From: Ornithinimicrobium murale
Lineage (GTDB): Bacteria > Actinomycetota > Actinomycetes > Actinomycetales > Dermatophilaceae
Assembly: GCF_003352835.1 (NCBI RefSeq)
Contig: NZ_QLVD01000023.1
Location: 434,001 to 498,000, forward strand
DNA length: 64,000 nucleotides
Reading direction: 5' to 3'
The translations under genes and the position numbers were made by a program. The notes beneath the pieces are model-generated. The model saw only the letters and a list, made by a program, of their open reading frames with translations, was not told the origin of the DNA and searched no databases. Shown here one piece after another: positions 8,961 to 18,296 of the stretch. Each line of letters begins with the position of its first letter. Within the stretch, counting starts at the first letter, position 1.

Positions 8961-10385
8961 ATGGAAGTCCAGTGGTGGAGCATCCTGCCGTTCGTGGCCA
9001 TGCTCGGGACGATCGCCCTCGCCCCACTCATCCCGGCGACGGCCGAGGCGTGGGAGAAGCAGCGGGTCCAGTTGTTGGTCGCGCTCGTGCTCGGCGTGCC
9101 GGTGGCCCTGTGGTTCATCATCGGCGGCGACACCTCGGCCGTGGTGCACGCCCTGATCGAGTACGGCCAGTTCATCTCGCTGCTGCTCGCGCTGTTCATC
9201 GTCTCCGGCGGCATCTTCCTCAAGGGGGATATCGAGGCGACACCGCGCAACAACACCCTGTTCCTGGCCTTCGGCGGCACCATCGCCTCGTTTATCGGCA
9301 CGACCGGCGCGGCCATGCTGCTCATCCGCCCACTGCTCAACACCAACCACGAGCGGAAGTACCGCGTCCACACGGTGGTCTTCACGATCTTCGTCGTGGC
9401 CAACTGTGGTGGGCTGCTGACACCGCTGGGTGACCCACCGCTGTTCCTGGGCATGCTCCGCGGGGTGCCGTTCACGTGGACCTTCGGGCTGTGGCCGATG
9501 TGGCTGTTCGTCAACATCCTGCTGCTGGCGACGTACTTCGCCCTGGACTCCAAGTACCACGCCAAGGAGAGCCCTGAGGCGCTCCGGATGGACCGGACCC
9601 AGCAGACCAAGCTCGGGGTCAAGGGCACCGTCAACTTCGCCTACCTGGCGGTCATCGTCGGCGCCGTCGCCCTCGCCCCCTCGATCGACATCCACGCCAT
9701 CGAGGAGGGTCACGCGGGCTTCCTGGACTGGGTCCCGGTCCGCGAGATCGTGATGCTCGGCATCGCGGCCGTCTCCTACTTCACCGGCGACAAGGTCGCC
9801 CGTTTCCAGGACAACAAGTTCAAGTGGGGCCCCATCCTCGAGGTCGCCGCGATCTTCATCGGCATCTTCCTGACGATGATCCCCGCCCTGAAGTACCTCT
9901 CCCAGCTCGCACCGAAGCTGCCGCTCAGCGAGGTCACCTTCTTCATCTTCACCGGAGGCCTGTCCTCGGTCCTGGACAACGCCCCGACCTATGTGACCTT
10001 CTTCGAGATGGCCGCCGAGCTGGGCGGGGACCCGTCCGTGGCGGACACGGGCATCTACGAGCCCTACCTGATCGCCATCAGCCTCGGTGCGGTCTTCTGC
10101 GGTGCGCTGACCTATATCGGCAACGGTCCCAACTTCATGGTCAAGGCCGTGGCCGACGGTGCGGGGGTGACCATGCCCACGTTCGGCGGCTATGTGGCGC
10201 AGGCGTTCATCTACCTGGTGCCCACCTTGGCCGCGATGGTGCTGATCTTCGTCGCCAACGGCCTGTGGACCACGGTGGTCGGGCTCGTGATCACGGCCGC
10301 CATCCTCGTCCGGGCGGTCCTGGCTGCTCGTGCGCACGAGCATCCGGTGGCCGTGGCCGACAAGGAGACCGAGCGCAGCAGCTAG
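8961..10385 (+). CDS. Sodium:proton antiporter, NhaD/ArsB-NhaD type
   Basis: 474 residues. The start is the ATG at 8961 after GGAGGGGAC; the frame is open further upstream but begins without a good ribosome site. About 11-12 membrane segments are visible. Diagnostic motifs are NTLFLAFGGTIASFIGTTGA (about 100-120), the loop TPLGDPPLFLGML (about 155) and the late SSVLDNAPTYVTF (about 335) and YIGNGPNFMVKA (about 385), matching the ion transporter superfamily members that exchange Na+ for H+. It would work in the plasma membrane in pH and sodium homeostasis. It stands alone, convergent with the epimerase gene. Confidence 0.88.
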   Translation: MEVQWWSILPFVAMLGTIALAPLIPATAEAWEKQRVQLLVALVLGVPVALWFIIGGDTSAVVHALIEYGQFISLLLALFIVSGGIFLKGDIEATPRNNTLFLAFGGTIASFIGTTGAAMLLIRPLLNTNHERKYRVHTVVFTIFVVANCGGLLTPLGDPPLFLGMLRGVPFTWTFGLWPMWLFVNILLLATYFALDSKYHAKESPEALRMDRTQQTKLGVKGTVNFAYLAVIVGAVALAPSIDIHAIEEGHAGFLDWVPVREIVMLGIAAVSYFTGDKVARFQDNKFKWGPILEVAAIFIGIFLTMIPALKYLSQLAPKLPLSEVTFFIFTGGLSSVLDNAPTYVTFFEMAAELGGDPSVADTGIYEPYLIAISLGAVFCGALTYIGNGPNFMVKAVADGAGVTMPTFGGYVAQAFIYLVPTLAAMVLIFVANGLWTTVVGLVITAAILVRAVLAARAHEHPVAVADKETERSS

Positions 10386-10391
10386 CCGTCA

Positions 10392-10409
10392 CCGCACGTC
10401 AGCGTGCGG
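10392..10409. terminator. Short hairpin between convergent genes
   Basis: CCGCACG (10392-10398), a TCAG loop and CGTGCGG (10403-10409) form a perfect 7-base stem between the antiporter stop (10385) and the epimerase stop, which it overlaps. It is a plausible shared terminator without a clear T-run. Confidence 0.5.
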
Positions 10410-11331
10410 AGGAGACCGCCGCGCCGTCAGTCAGTCCCTGCTCCGCGAGGTCGTAGGCAACCGAGTCGGCGATCGACCGCGGCGTCAGCCCAAAGGTCGT
10501 CTGGGCTGCCGAGGAGTCGAGGAGGAACGGTCGCTCGAACTGGTGCCGGGTCTCGCGCAGTTCACGCAAAAGCGGCACGACCACCCCAGCCGCCCGGATC
10601 ACCGACCACGGCACCTCGCGCACCGTGAGCGGCACCGCCAACTGGTCGGCCGCCACCGCACTGAGCTCACGCAGGGTGAGCGGTTCGGCGCTCGGCACGT
10701 GCCAGGCCCGCCCCCAGGCCCGCTCGTCCCGCGCACCCGTGGCCAACAGCCTGGCGACGTCCCGGACGTCGGTCCAGCTGTGCGCGATATCCAGCGGCGC
10801 AGGGACCCAGGCGGTCCGCCTCCTCGCCAGGGCCGGTGCGATCATTCCGAGCAGGGAGCTGCCGCCGACGTAGTCACTGCCCCGCACCTCGAAGGCCCGG
10901 ACCCGCCCGGCATCGTGTGCCGCCAGGGCCTGCGTCCACATCGCGGCGCGGACCCGGCCCTTCGTGCCGGTCGCGGCCAGCGGTGTGGCCTCGGTCATCG
11001 GCGCGCTCACCGCGCCGTAGCCATAGAGGTTGCTCGTCGTCGCGAGCACGGCACCGTGCTGCTCGGCCGCGCGCAACAGAGCGGCCGCCATCGGAGGCCA
11101 GTCGCTGGCCCAGCGGTGGTATGGCGGGTTGATGCAGTTGTAGATCGCCTCGGCGCCCTCCGTCACGGCGAGCACCCGGCTGGCGTCCGAGGCATCTGCC
11201 GCAACCGGATCGGTTCCGGCCAGGCCGGACCCGCTGCGGGTGATCACCCGCACCGTCTCGCCGTGCTCGAGCAGCTCCCGTGCCAGGGCATTCCCGACCG
11301 GACCTGCTCCGAAGATCACGTGTGTTCCCAT
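10399..11331 (-). CDS. NAD(P)-binding epimerase/dehydratase family protein
   Basis: 310 residues from the ATG at 11329-11331. The N-terminus HVIFGAGPVGNALAREL is a Rossmann nucleotide-binding segment with GxGxxG-like spacing. Further family segments are AIYNCINPPYHRW (about 75), TTSNLYGYG (about 105) and SWTDVRDVARLL (about 200). In place of the usual YxxxK of extended short-chain dehydrogenases there is only NLYGYG, so catalysis may differ or be lost. The substrate is unknown. The upstream region holds two AGAGC-NNN-GCTCT palindromes of the kind TetR-family repressors bind, so induction by a small molecule is plausible; no TetR gene is adjacent. Confidence 0.8.
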   Translation of the reverse strand: MGTHVIFGAGPVGNALARELLEHGETVRVITRSGSGLAGTDPVAADASDASRVLAVTEGAEAIYNCINPPYHRWASDWPPMAAALLRAAEQHGAVLATTSNLYGYGAVSAPMTEATPLAATGTKGRVRAAMWTQALAAHDAGRVRAFEVRGSDYVGGSSLLGMIAPALARRRTAWVPAPLDIAHSWTDVRDVARLLATGARDERAWGRAWHVPSAEPLTLRELSAVAADQLAVPLTVREVPWSVIRAAGVVVPLLRELRETRHQFERPFLLDSSAAQTTFGLTPRSIADSVAYDLAEQGLTDGAAVSSAR

Positions 11332-11354
11332 GCGGCACCTTCTCTCGACTGAGT

Positions 11355-11416
11355 GAGAGCATCGCTCTCTCTTTGAGTATGCCGCATGGCTGGGCCACAA
11401 GCAAGAGCGCTGCTCT
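11355..11416 (-). promoter_or_regulatory. Twin palindromic operator upstream of the epimerase gene
   Basis: GAGAGC-ATC-GCTCTC (11355-11369) and AGAGC-GCT-GCTCT (11404-11416) share the half-site AGAGC with a 3-base centre. Their centres are 48 bases apart. The form is that of TetR-type operators. The pair occupies the gap before the epimerase start (11331) and after the upstream regulator's stop (11433). Confidence 0.55.
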
Positions 11417-11432
11417 CGATGTGGTTCGGTTG

Positions 11433-12413
11433 CTACTCGCGTCGACCGAGTTCGGGTGCTGGGTCGGCCAGGAGCTCACGACGCTGGGCGTAGACCCCGG
11501 CCTGAAAGCGCGTGCGCACGCCGAGCCGCTCCATCAGTTCGGCCACCCTGCGGCCGACCGTCCGGCTGCTCACCCCCAGATGGCGGGCGATCGACTCGTC
11601 CTTCATCCCGGCCGACAACATGGTGAGCAGTCGCGGGTCGGCGTCGGCCTCCTCCTCGTCGAGCTCGGGCACGATGGGCACCGCCTGCTCCCAGAGCAAC
11701 CAGAACATCCGCTGCAACGCGTCCAGGAGTGCACTGCTGTGCACGACCAGAGCACTGTCACCAGGCGTCTGGAGAGACAGCGGCAGCAGTGCTATCTGGC
11801 GATCGGCCACGACGAGTTTCATTGGCACATCCGCGTGGAGCCGGGACCGCTCACCCGCACGCGCCGCGCGGTAGGCCTCGTCCGTGCCCGGCCCGTGCTC
11901 GAGGGACTCCCCGGAGTAGATCCCGTGAACTGTCACGCCGGCCGCCAGCTTGGTGTGCACGGCCTCGTCGGACTCGCCGTAGTCCGCGACGTAGGGCGGC
12001 CGGTCCAGGACGAGCAGCTCCTCCCGGGCCGTGTTCAGCAGCTGGGCGAACCGGGCGGCGATCGCGCTGCGTCCGGCCAGCACCTCGATGACGCTGTCCG
12101 GCCGCAGCTGCTCCGGCGTGTGCAGCTCGGCGACCAGCTCGCGTGCCGCGGCCTGGGCGCGGTCCAGCTCGACGCGCCGCCGGGTCACGAGCACGTCCAC
12201 CGCGACGTCCGGCCGGATGGGTGTCAGACGACGCGGCTGCTCCGCGCCGCTGCTGACCAGCCCCAGCTCCTCCAGGCGCCCCACCCGCGCCTGGATCACC
12301 TCTGCGTCCTGCTCCAGCCGCGCGGCCAGCTCGGGGACCGTGCTGCCCGGGTGGTGGAGCAGGGCACGGTAGGTCCCTTCCTCCTCGGGTGCGACACCCA
12401 CGGCTTCCAGCAC
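11433..12413 (-). CDS. TrmB/LuxR-type transcriptional regulator (paralogue 1)
   Basis: 326 residues from the GTG at 12411-12413, chosen because AGGAGG sits 6 bases upstream; an ATG at 12440 is less well placed. Three parts are visible: an N-terminal winged helix (EEEGTYRALLHHPGSTVPELAARL, about 8-55), a middle domain like phospholipase-D-type sensor folds (about 100-240) and a C-terminal LuxR-type helix-turn-helix (LLTMLSAGMKDESIARHLGVSSRTVGRRV, about 270-320). It is read divergently from the large subtilisin at 12502, with 88 bases between starts, so control of the protease gene is a reasonable inference. Two paralogues occur at 23787-24782 and 43590-44579. Confidence 0.8.
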   Translation of the reverse strand: MLEAVGVAPEEEGTYRALLHHPGSTVPELAARLEQDAEVIQARVGRLEELGLVSSGAEQPRRLTPIRPDVAVDVLVTRRRVELDRAQAAARELVAELHTPEQLRPDSVIEVLAGRSAIAARFAQLLNTAREELLVLDRPPYVADYGESDEAVHTKLAAGVTVHGIYSGESLEHGPGTDEAYRAARAGERSRLHADVPMKLVVADRQIALLPLSLQTPGDSALVVHSSALLDALQRMFWLLWEQAVPIVPELDEEEADADPRLLTMLSAGMKDESIARHLGVSSRTVGRRVAELMERLGVRTRFQAGVYAQRRELLADPAPELGRRE

Positions 12414-12424
12414 GGGGCCCTCCT

Positions 12425-12451
12425 GGCATGAACCGGACATGTCGACATGCC
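12425..12451. promoter_or_regulatory. Palindromes in the divergent regulator/protease promoter
   Basis: CATGTCGACATG (12438-12449) is a perfect palindrome, and GGCATG (12425-12430) / CATGCC (12446-12451) gives a wider dyad. They lie between the regulator start (12413) and the protease start (12502), where an autoregulatory or protease operator would be expected. Confidence 0.4.
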
Positions 12452-12501
12452 GTCACCGATGTCCCTTTATCTGCGGCTCTCACCAATCTACGGTCAGCAG
12501 C

Positions 12502-15500
12502 ATGCCCGGACAACGACGTTTCCCCCACCTCCGCCCGCTCCTCGGCGCCGCCCTCGGCCTGACACTCGCCCTCGCACCCGCCGGGGGCTCGGCCGTTCCG
12601 TCGGCCGGTCAGCCCGCTGCTGTGACCCCGCCGGCCACCGTCGCGGCCGAGGCAACGGTCACCCTGGTGACCGGTGACCGGGTGACGGTGCATGCCCCCA
12701 CCGCCCCGGGCGCGGAGCCGCAGGTCAGCGTCACCGACGCGCACGGTGCACCCTCCCGGAGCTACGCCCTGCACGAGGACGAGGACGGCCTGCACGTCAT
12801 CCCCCACACCGTCACGGCACTGGTCCCCACAGTGCTGGACCCTGACCTGTTCAACATCACGCGCTTGGTCGAGCTCGGTTACGACGACGAGTCCACCGAC
12901 GTGCTGCCGCTGCTGGTGCAGCACGAGAGCCCGGCGGCCCTGACGACCTCGTCGGCTCGCGTCTCCGGGCTGGACGTGGACCTGCGTCTGGACAGCATCG
13001 ATGCCCTGGCCGGTGACCTCGACAAGGACGAGGCAGGGCACTTCCTCAACAGCCTGTCCGGTGTCGCCGGACCCGCGGAGCAGGACCAACCACGGACGCT
13101 GACCGACGTCGGGGTCTCGCGCGTGTGGCTGGACGGGACGGTGGAGTCCGCCGCCCTCGACCACTACCTCGGCCAGGTGGCCGCCCCGGCAGCCTGGGAT
13201 CTGGACCTGGACGGCGAGGGCATCACCATCGCTGTGCTGGACAGTGGCGTCGATGCCGAGCATCCCGACCTGACGGGCCAGGTCGTCGCGGAGGAGAACT
13301 TCACCGACGCGCCCGATGCGACGGACCGACACGGCCACGGCACGCATGTCGCCTCGCTGGCCGCGGGGAGCGGTGCTGGCAACGACGGACAACGGCAGGG
13401 CGTTGCCCCCGGTGCGGACCTCATCTCTGGCAAGGTGCTCGGCGACGCCGGCGAGGGCCAGGAGTCCTGGGTGATCGCCGGCATGGAGTGGGCCGTTGAC
13501 CAGGGAGCAGACGTGGTCAACCTGTCCCTGTCCGGCACGGCCGACGGTCAGAACCCCGTCGACCAGGCCCTGGAGAGCCTGGCCGCCGAGTCCGACACGC
13601 TGTTCGTCGCCGCCGCTGGCAACGCCGGCGGCCCCACGGGCGGGTCCTACTCGATCGGCACACCCGGCACCTCCCCGTCAGCCCTCACGGTGGGTGCCGT
13701 CACCGGCGCGGACGGTCTGGCGAGCTTCTCCAGCCGCGGCCCGACGTGGGGCACCTATCTGCTCAAGCCGGACCTGGTCGCCCCCGGGGTGGAACTGCTG
13801 GCCGCCCGAGCCGGCGCGCGCGATGCAGACCTCTACACCCCCATGTCCGGCACCTCGATGGCCTCCCCCGTGGTCGCGGGTGCCGCGGCCCTGCTCCGTC
13901 AGCAGCACCCGGACTGGAGCGCGCAACAGGTCAAGGCCCAGTTGATGAGCACCAGTGATGGCACCACCTGGTACAACGCGTGGAGCTACGGCGCCGGTCG
14001 CCTGGATCTCGCAGCGGCAACCTCCCACGAGCTGACCACCAGGCGTCCCTCCCTCGACCTCGGGGTGCTGCAGTGGCCGCACGAGGGCACCGTGCAGGAC
14101 ACCACCACGATCACCAACACCGGGCAGGACCAGGTCACCCTTGAGGCGAACGCCTTTCTCGAGGGCGAGTTGAAGCAGCCCGCCCCCGAGGGAGCCATCA
14201 CGGTGTCCCCCGCGTCCGTGGTCCTGGACGCCGGCGAGTCCGCCGAGGTCACCGTGACCCTCGACCGGGATGTGCTGTGGGCGGCACCATGGCAGGGCAT
14301 CCTGTCGCTGGACCCGGTCGACGGCGGCCCGGGGCTGCGGATCCCTGTCGGTGCCTACCTGGAGCAGGAGAGCTACCAGCTCGACCTGCAGGTCCTGGAC
14401 GCCAACGGCGAGCCGTGGGACCCCTCGGCCGGCGCGGGTCAGATCGGGGTGGATCCCACGATCCCGATCTTCAACGGCCGGACCGGCGGCTTCGTCCGCC
14501 TCCACCCGGACGAGAACGGGCAGGTCAGCCATCGCATACCAGCCGGTGAGTGGATGGTCCTGGCCCGCGTGTACACCCCGGACGCCGAAGGCGACCAGGG
14601 GACCGTCACCGTCACCGGGACCGCAGCCCTCACGGTCGAGGAGGACACGGCATACGTGCTGGACGCCCGGGAGGGCCAGCCCCTCGGGGCGGCCACGGTG
14701 ACCGACCACGCCACTGAGCCTGAGCTCGGGGTGCCCTTCATCTACAGTCGCCGGGGCGACGGCCGCGGCTACGCCGAGATCGTCTACCACGACCCACAGG
14801 CCGTCCTGGACGGCCGCGTCCGCTACACCCCCACGGCGCCGGTCGAGCACGGCACCTTCGAGGCCATCAGCCGCTGGTGGCTCGAGCCCACCGGCCCGGC
14901 CACCGGGCACGGAGCCGATGCCTACGACGTCCTCGCCAGCCGGCCAGTCCTCGACGCCGGACTCACCCCCCGGCTCACGCAGGAGGACCTCACCCACCGG
15001 ATGCGCGTCCACCAGACCTTCCACCCGGTCGGGTCGGACGATTCGTATGCGGTCACTGCCAGCACCGGCATGGGGCAGATCGGCGCCCGGTTCGGCTTCG
15101 CGAAGGACGTCCCGACGCCGAGCGAGCGGGAGGTCCTGGTCGCGATGCCCGAGGACCATCTCTGGGTCGAGTGCTTCCGTGCCCTGTCCAACGACGGGCG
15201 GCAGCTGTGCTCGGACGATGTGCATGCCGAGGGTGGGAGCGCTGTGGAGCGCCCGTTCGCAGCGACGTTGCACCCGGTGCTGCGGGCGGCGTGGCACAGC
15301 GCGGACTCCATCTACGTCTCCGCCGGATTCAGCGACGGCCTGCACCACGGCTCGGCCGGCCTGAACACCGTGCAGCACTCTCGGCTGGAGCTCCAGGACG
15401 TCGACGGCACCACCCTGGACGTCCTCGAGGGCACCTACGCCTACTTCCGCGACCAGGACCAGCCTGGCACCTTCCGCCTGGTGCAGGATCTTGACCTGGT

Positions 15501-15921
15501 GCCCGGAGAGGTGTCCGCACTCAGCCACGTGCAGAGCGCCTGGGTGTTCCAGTCCAGGCCGCCGGAGCCTGGCGAGGGTCACGCGGTCACTCCGACCCTG
15601 CTGGACATCGACTACGGCTTCGAGCTCGCACCGGAGGGCACGGTGGGGACCCGGCCGCTATGGATGGACCTGCGGGTCACTCCCGTGACCGGGACGGCCG
15701 CGGCGGAGCGGATCACCCAGATCGAGGTGGCCGTCTCCTCCGACGACGGAGCGACCTGGCACGACCTGCGGGCACGCCGCACCAGCGACACCGGCTTCCG
15801 CGCGATGGTCAGGCCGCCTGTGCTGCGCGGCGCCGACCACCTGTCCTTCCGGGTCAACGCAGTGGACGCCACGGGCAACCAGATCGAGCAGACGACCACC
15901 CGGTTGTTGACCGTCGAGTGA
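12502..15921 (+). CDS. Large secreted S8 (subtilisin) serine protease
   Basis: 1139 residues from the ATG at 12502, which places a signal peptide at the N-terminus (RRFPHLRPLLGAALGLTLAL, then APAGG). A propeptide-like region follows (about 45-215). The S8 catalytic domain carries Asp247 in VLDSGVD, His279 in HGHGTHVA, the oxyanion Asn in AAAGNAGG (about 375) and Ser452 in GTSMASPVVAG. The following 650 residues are beta-rich modules of the kind seen in large extracellular subtilases. Secretion and broad proteolysis are family knowledge; the target is unknown. There is no strong Shine-Dalgarno sequence, so a leaderless or short-leader transcript is possible. It is divergent from a TrmB/LuxR regulator. 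Confidence 0.92.
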   Translation: MPGQRRFPHLRPLLGAALGLTLALAPAGGSAVPSAGQPAAVTPPATVAAEATVTLVTGDRVTVHAPTAPGAEPQVSVTDAHGAPSRSYALHEDEDGLHVIPHTVTALVPTVLDPDLFNITRLVELGYDDESTDVLPLLVQHESPAALTTSSARVSGLDVDLRLDSIDALAGDLDKDEAGHFLNSLSGVAGPAEQDQPRTLTDVGVSRVWLDGTVESAALDHYLGQVAAPAAWDLDLDGEGITIAVLDSGVDAEHPDLTGQVVAEENFTDAPDATDRHGHGTHVASLAAGSGAGNDGQRQGVAPGADLISGKVLGDAGEGQESWVIAGMEWAVDQGADVVNLSLSGTADGQNPVDQALESLAAESDTLFVAAAGNAGGPTGGSYSIGTPGTSPSALTVGAVTGADGLASFSSRGPTWGTYLLKPDLVAPGVELLAARAGARDADLYTPMSGTSMASPVVAGAAALLRQQHPDWSAQQVKAQLMSTSDGTTWYNAWSYGAGRLDLAAATSHELTTRRPSLDLGVLQWPHEGTVQDTTTITNTGQDQVTLEANAFLEGELKQPAPEGAITVSPASVVLDAGESAEVTVTLDRDVLWAAPWQGILSLDPVDGGPGLRIPVGAYLEQESYQLDLQVLDANGEPWDPSAGAGQIGVDPTIPIFNGRTGGFVRLHPDENGQVSHRIPAGEWMVLARVYTPDAEGDQGTVTVTGTAALTVEEDTAYVLDAREGQPLGAATVTDHATEPELGVPFIYSRRGDGRGYAEIVYHDPQAVLDGRVRYTPTAPVEHGTFEAISRWWLEPTGPATGHGADAYDVLASRPVLDAGLTPRLTQEDLTHRMRVHQTFHPVGSDDSYAVTASTGMGQIGARFGFAKDVPTPSEREVLVAMPEDHLWVECFRALSNDGRQLCSDDVHAEGGSAVERPFAATLHPVLRAAWHSADSIYVSAGFSDGLHHGSAGLNTVQHSRLELQDVDGTTLDVLEGTYAYFRDQDQPGTFRLVQDLDLVPGEVSALSHVQSAWVFQSRPPEPGEGHAVTPTLLDIDYGFELAPEGTVGTRPLWMDLRVTPVTGTAAAERITQIEVAVSSDDGATWHDLRARRTSDTGFRAMVRPPVLRGADHLSFRVNAVDATGNQIEQTTTRLLTVE

Positions 15922-15930
15922 GCCCTGCGC

Positions 15931-15958
15931 GGCGCCCGTGGGGGAACCCGCGGGCGCC
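15931..15958 (+). terminator. Terminator-like hairpin after the S8 protease
   Basis: A 12-base stem with one G-T pair (arms 15931-15942 and 15947-15958) and a 4-base loop starts 9 bases after the stop codon. No T-run follows; the 32-base repeats begin directly after it. Confidence 0.65.
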
Positions 15959-15961
15959 GGT

Positions 15962-16108
15962 GCGCTCGGTGGGGTGAAACCTCCGGCGCCGACGCGCCCG
16001 GTGAGGCGAAACCTCCGGCGCCGACGCGCCCGGTGGGGTGAATCCTCCGGCGCCGACGCGCCCGGTGGGGTGAAACCTCAGGCGCCGACGCGCCCGGTCG
16101 AGGCGGGC
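15962..16108. repeat. Tandem repeat, 32-base period, locus A
   Basis: Units begin with GCGC at 15962, 15994, 16026, 16058 and (partial) 16090, exactly 32 bases apart. The pattern is GCGC, 5 bases, GGGG (GAGG in one), TGAAACCTCCGG, and end GCGCCGAC. It fills the space between the convergent S8 protease and DUF5063 genes. Three other loci in the window carry repeats with the same period and layout. Confidence 0.9.
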
Positions 16109-16110
16109 GG

Positions 16111-16698
16111 TCAGACGGGGTCGGTCGAGGGCTCGGCGTGCAGGGCGGCCATCTCGGCCTCCATCACCATCTCCTCGTCGGCGTCGAGCCGGACGTGCGC
16201 CAACAGACTGTGCAGTGCACGTGTCGCGGCGGCCAAGCGCTCGCCCCAGGTCGACAGGTAGCTGAACTGCCACCACCACAGGGCCTCCTGGCGACGTCCG
16301 GCCTCCCAGTGGTGCAGACCGTGCGCCAGATCGGAGGCCACCTGCGTCAGGTCGTCGGAGATCAGGCCGTGCACGACCTCGCCCGAGGTGACGGGGTCCT
16401 CGACCTCGACATAGTCGTCCACGCCGGCCAGCAGGTCGTGCAGCCCGTTGCGCACCCCCTCGACGTTGGCCTCGGGGCCGGCGTCAGCCTCGAACTGGTC
16501 GTGCGGCACCACGTCGACCATCGCGCCCAGCCGGGCGCCGGCCGCCTGCAGCTGCGTCGTGGCGAGCAGCAGGAGCGGCAGGGCGGTGTCGGGTCTGCCA
16601 CCGGAGGCCAGCTCGCGCAGGGCGACCAGGTAGGTCCCCGCCTCGCGGGCGGTCTCCTCCGCGAGCACTGCCAGCTCGCGTTCCATCGACTCACTCAT
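16111..16698 (-). CDS. DUF5063 domain protein
   Basis: 195 residues, mostly helical and acidic, with no signal peptide or membrane segment. The segments TALPLLLLATTQLQAAGARL (about 38-57), DPVTSGEVVHGLISDDLTQV and GRRQEALWWWQFSYLSTWGE (about 133-152) match the actinobacterial DUF5063 family, commonly found beside recR. No reaction is known. It lies 32 bases downstream of recR on the same strand, so it is probably the last gene of that operon. Its 3' end is followed by the 32-base repeats. Confidence 0.8.
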   Translation of the reverse strand: MSESMERELAVLAEETAREAGTYLVALRELASGGRPDTALPLLLLATTQLQAAGARLGAMVDVVPHDQFEADAGPEANVEGVRNGLHDLLAGVDDYVEVEDPVTSGEVVHGLISDDLTQVASDLAHGLHHWEAGRRQEALWWWQFSYLSTWGERLAAATRALHSLLAHVRLDADEEMVMEAEMAALHAEPSTDPV

Positions 16699-16730
16699 GA
16701 CGCCCTCCCCTGTGGTGCGCTCTCAGCGGG

Positions 16731-17330
16731 TCATGCTTCGATCAGCCTACGCCCTTCAAAGGCCCGCCCCAGGGTGACCTCGTCGGCATACTCCAGATCC
16801 CCGCCCACCGGCAGCCCGGAGGCCAGCCGGCTGATCCGCATCCCCAGCGTGCCCAACATCCGAGCGAGATAGGTCGCGGTCGCCTCACCCTCCAGGTTGG
16901 GATCCGTCGCAATGATCACCTCGACGACCTTGCCGTCGGCCAGCCGCGTCATCAGCTCGCGGATGCGCAGGTCGCCCGGGCCGATGCCATCGATCGGGCT
17001 GATCGCGCCGCCGAGCACGTGATACAGCCCGCGGAACTCCCGGGTGCGCTCGATGGCCACCACGTCCCTGGGCTCCTCGACCACGCAGATCAGGCTCTGG
17101 TCACGCCGTGGGTCGGCGCAGATCCGGCAGCGTTCGGCCTCCGCGACATTGCCGCAGAGCTCACAGAAGCGCACCTTGTCCTTCACCTCGGTCAGCGCCT
17201 CGACCAGTCGGGTGACGTCGTCGGGGTCGGCCGCCAGCAGGTGGAAGGCGATGCGTTGCGCGCTCTTGGGCCCGATGCCGGGAAGCCGGCCGAGCTCATC
17301 GATCAGGTCCTGGACCACACCTTCATACAC
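16731..17330 (-). CDS. recR: Recombination mediator protein RecR
   Basis: 199 residues, normal length. An N-terminal helix-hairpin-helix ([20 protein letters not shown], about 12-31), a four-cysteine zinc finger (CELCGN and CRIC, about 57-72) and a Toprim domain ([14 protein letters not shown] at about 83, then [14 protein letters not shown] at about 139) are all present. RecR works with RecO (and RecF) to load RecA on gapped DNA. The usual actinobacterial order is dnaX, ybaB, recR; here dnaX is followed by plsC, a HAD gene and then recR, and no ybaB is seen. A TAGAGT -10-like hexamer lies 15 bases upstream of the start. Confidence 0.97.
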   Translation of the reverse strand: MYEGVVQDLIDELGRLPGIGPKSAQRIAFHLLAADPDDVTRLVEALTEVKDKVRFCELCGNVAEAERCRICADPRRDQSLICVVEEPRDVVAIERTREFRGLYHVLGGAISPIDGIGPGDLRIRELMTRLADGKVVEVIIATDPNLEGEATATYLARMLGTLGMRISRLASGLPVGGDLEYADEVTLGRAFEGRRLIEA

Positions 17331-17615
17331 AGTGACCTGACTCTAGGCGGTGCGGCTGACAATCCGGCCAGGCGCTCCGACACGACAGACGGACGCCAGG
17401 TACTCGGCCCACTCCTCCCTCCTCGTGCCGACACAGCCTGTGCACAGGGGAGGACAGTGGTCACTGACAGCACCTCAGCGTTCTTGAAGCGCGCCATGGC
17501 AGGCTCCCAGAACCGTTTCGCGCTGTCAGTCCGCCTGGCCGCGTGCCGAATCGCTACCCGGCGGAGTGTGGCGCGGGCTGATGGGCAGGGCTGGCGGAGT
17601 GCGGCGCTGGTGCTG
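17331..17615. other. 285-base intergenic region upstream of recR
   Basis: No convincing gene or RNA. ACTGACAGC (near 17463) and GCTGTCAGT (near 17522) form an inverted pair. Two copies of GGCGGAGTG.GGCGC occur near 17562 and 17593. I looked for the YbaB coding sequence and for the SRP RNA motif expected near dnaX/recR in some genomes and found neither. Confidence 0.5.
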
Positions 17616-18296
17616 TCAGGTCAGTATGCCGAGAAGGTCACCTGCGGCGTGGGTCACGACGTCCGGGCCAGCGGCACGCAGCTCCTGCTCCGTCCCGGCA
17701 CCCCAGGTGACGCCCACCGCGCGCATCCCGGCGGCCCGCGCGGCGCGGATGTCGACCACGGCGTCACCGACGTAAGCGCAGTCGGACGGGTCGACCGACA
17801 GGGCCCTCGCGGCGTGCAGCAGGGGGTCGGGGTGCGGTTTGTGCAGCGCGGTCGCCTCCAGGCCCACCAGGACCGAGAAGTCGTGCCGAAGGCCCACCGC
17901 CTCGAGCCCGCGGCGGACGGTCGACTCGCCCTTGGAGGAGACCACCCCGACGCGGCAGCCGGCCGCCTGAAGCTCATCGAGCAGTTCCGGGACGCCGTCC
18001 ACGGCGCGGATCAGCTCGTCGTGGTGAGCGAGGTTCCACTCGCGATAGGTCGTGACCAACAGGTCTGCGCGGTCTGGATAGCGCTCACGGAAGGTGTCGA
18101 CCAGGGTGTGCCCGATCCACGAGCGGGCCTCGGGCTCGGTGATCTCCTCGCCCAGCACGTCTCGCACCGTGTGCTGGAAGGAGGCCACGATCAGCGGGAT
18201 CGTGTCGGCGAGCGTCCCGTCGAAGTCGAAGAGCACCACGGGGTGTCGAGGGCCACCGCTCGGGGGCGATAGCGCCTGGTGGCCGTCCGGGGTCAT
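17616..18296 (-). CDS. HAD-superfamily phosphatase (phosphoglycolate phosphatase/PpaX-like)
   Basis: 226 residues. Motif I is DFDGTLADT (about 24-32), motif II GVVSSK (about 120), the motif III Lys is in LHKPHPDP (about 154) and motif IV is YVGDAVVDI (about 176). The helical cap between motifs I and II is of the size seen in phosphoglycolate phosphatase and in PpaX-type pyrophosphatases. It hydrolyses a small phosphorylated metabolite in the cytoplasm; which one cannot be told. The start overlaps the plsC stop by 4 bases (ATGA), so the two genes are coupled. Confidence 0.88.
   Translation of the reverse strand: MTPDGHQALSPPSGGPRHPVVLFDFDGTLADTIPLIVASFQHTVRDVLGEEITEPEARSWIGHTLVDTFRERYPDRADLLVTTYREWNLAHHDELIRAVDGVPELLDELQAAGCRVGVVSSKGESTVRRGLEAVGLRHDFSVLVGLEATALHKPHPDPLLHAARALSVDPSDCAYVGDAVVDIRAARAAGMRAVGVTWGAGTEQELRAAGPDVVTHAAGDLLGILT

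Noticed and set aside
15962..16108. Possible CRISPR array
   Set aside because: Units are contiguous 32-base repeats with no unique spacers, and no cas genes are nearby. The other three repeat loci have the same form.
17303..17497. 64-residue frame overlapping the recR start
   Set aside because: It overlaps recR in another frame, has no good ribosome site and no recognisable family; judged a chance frame.
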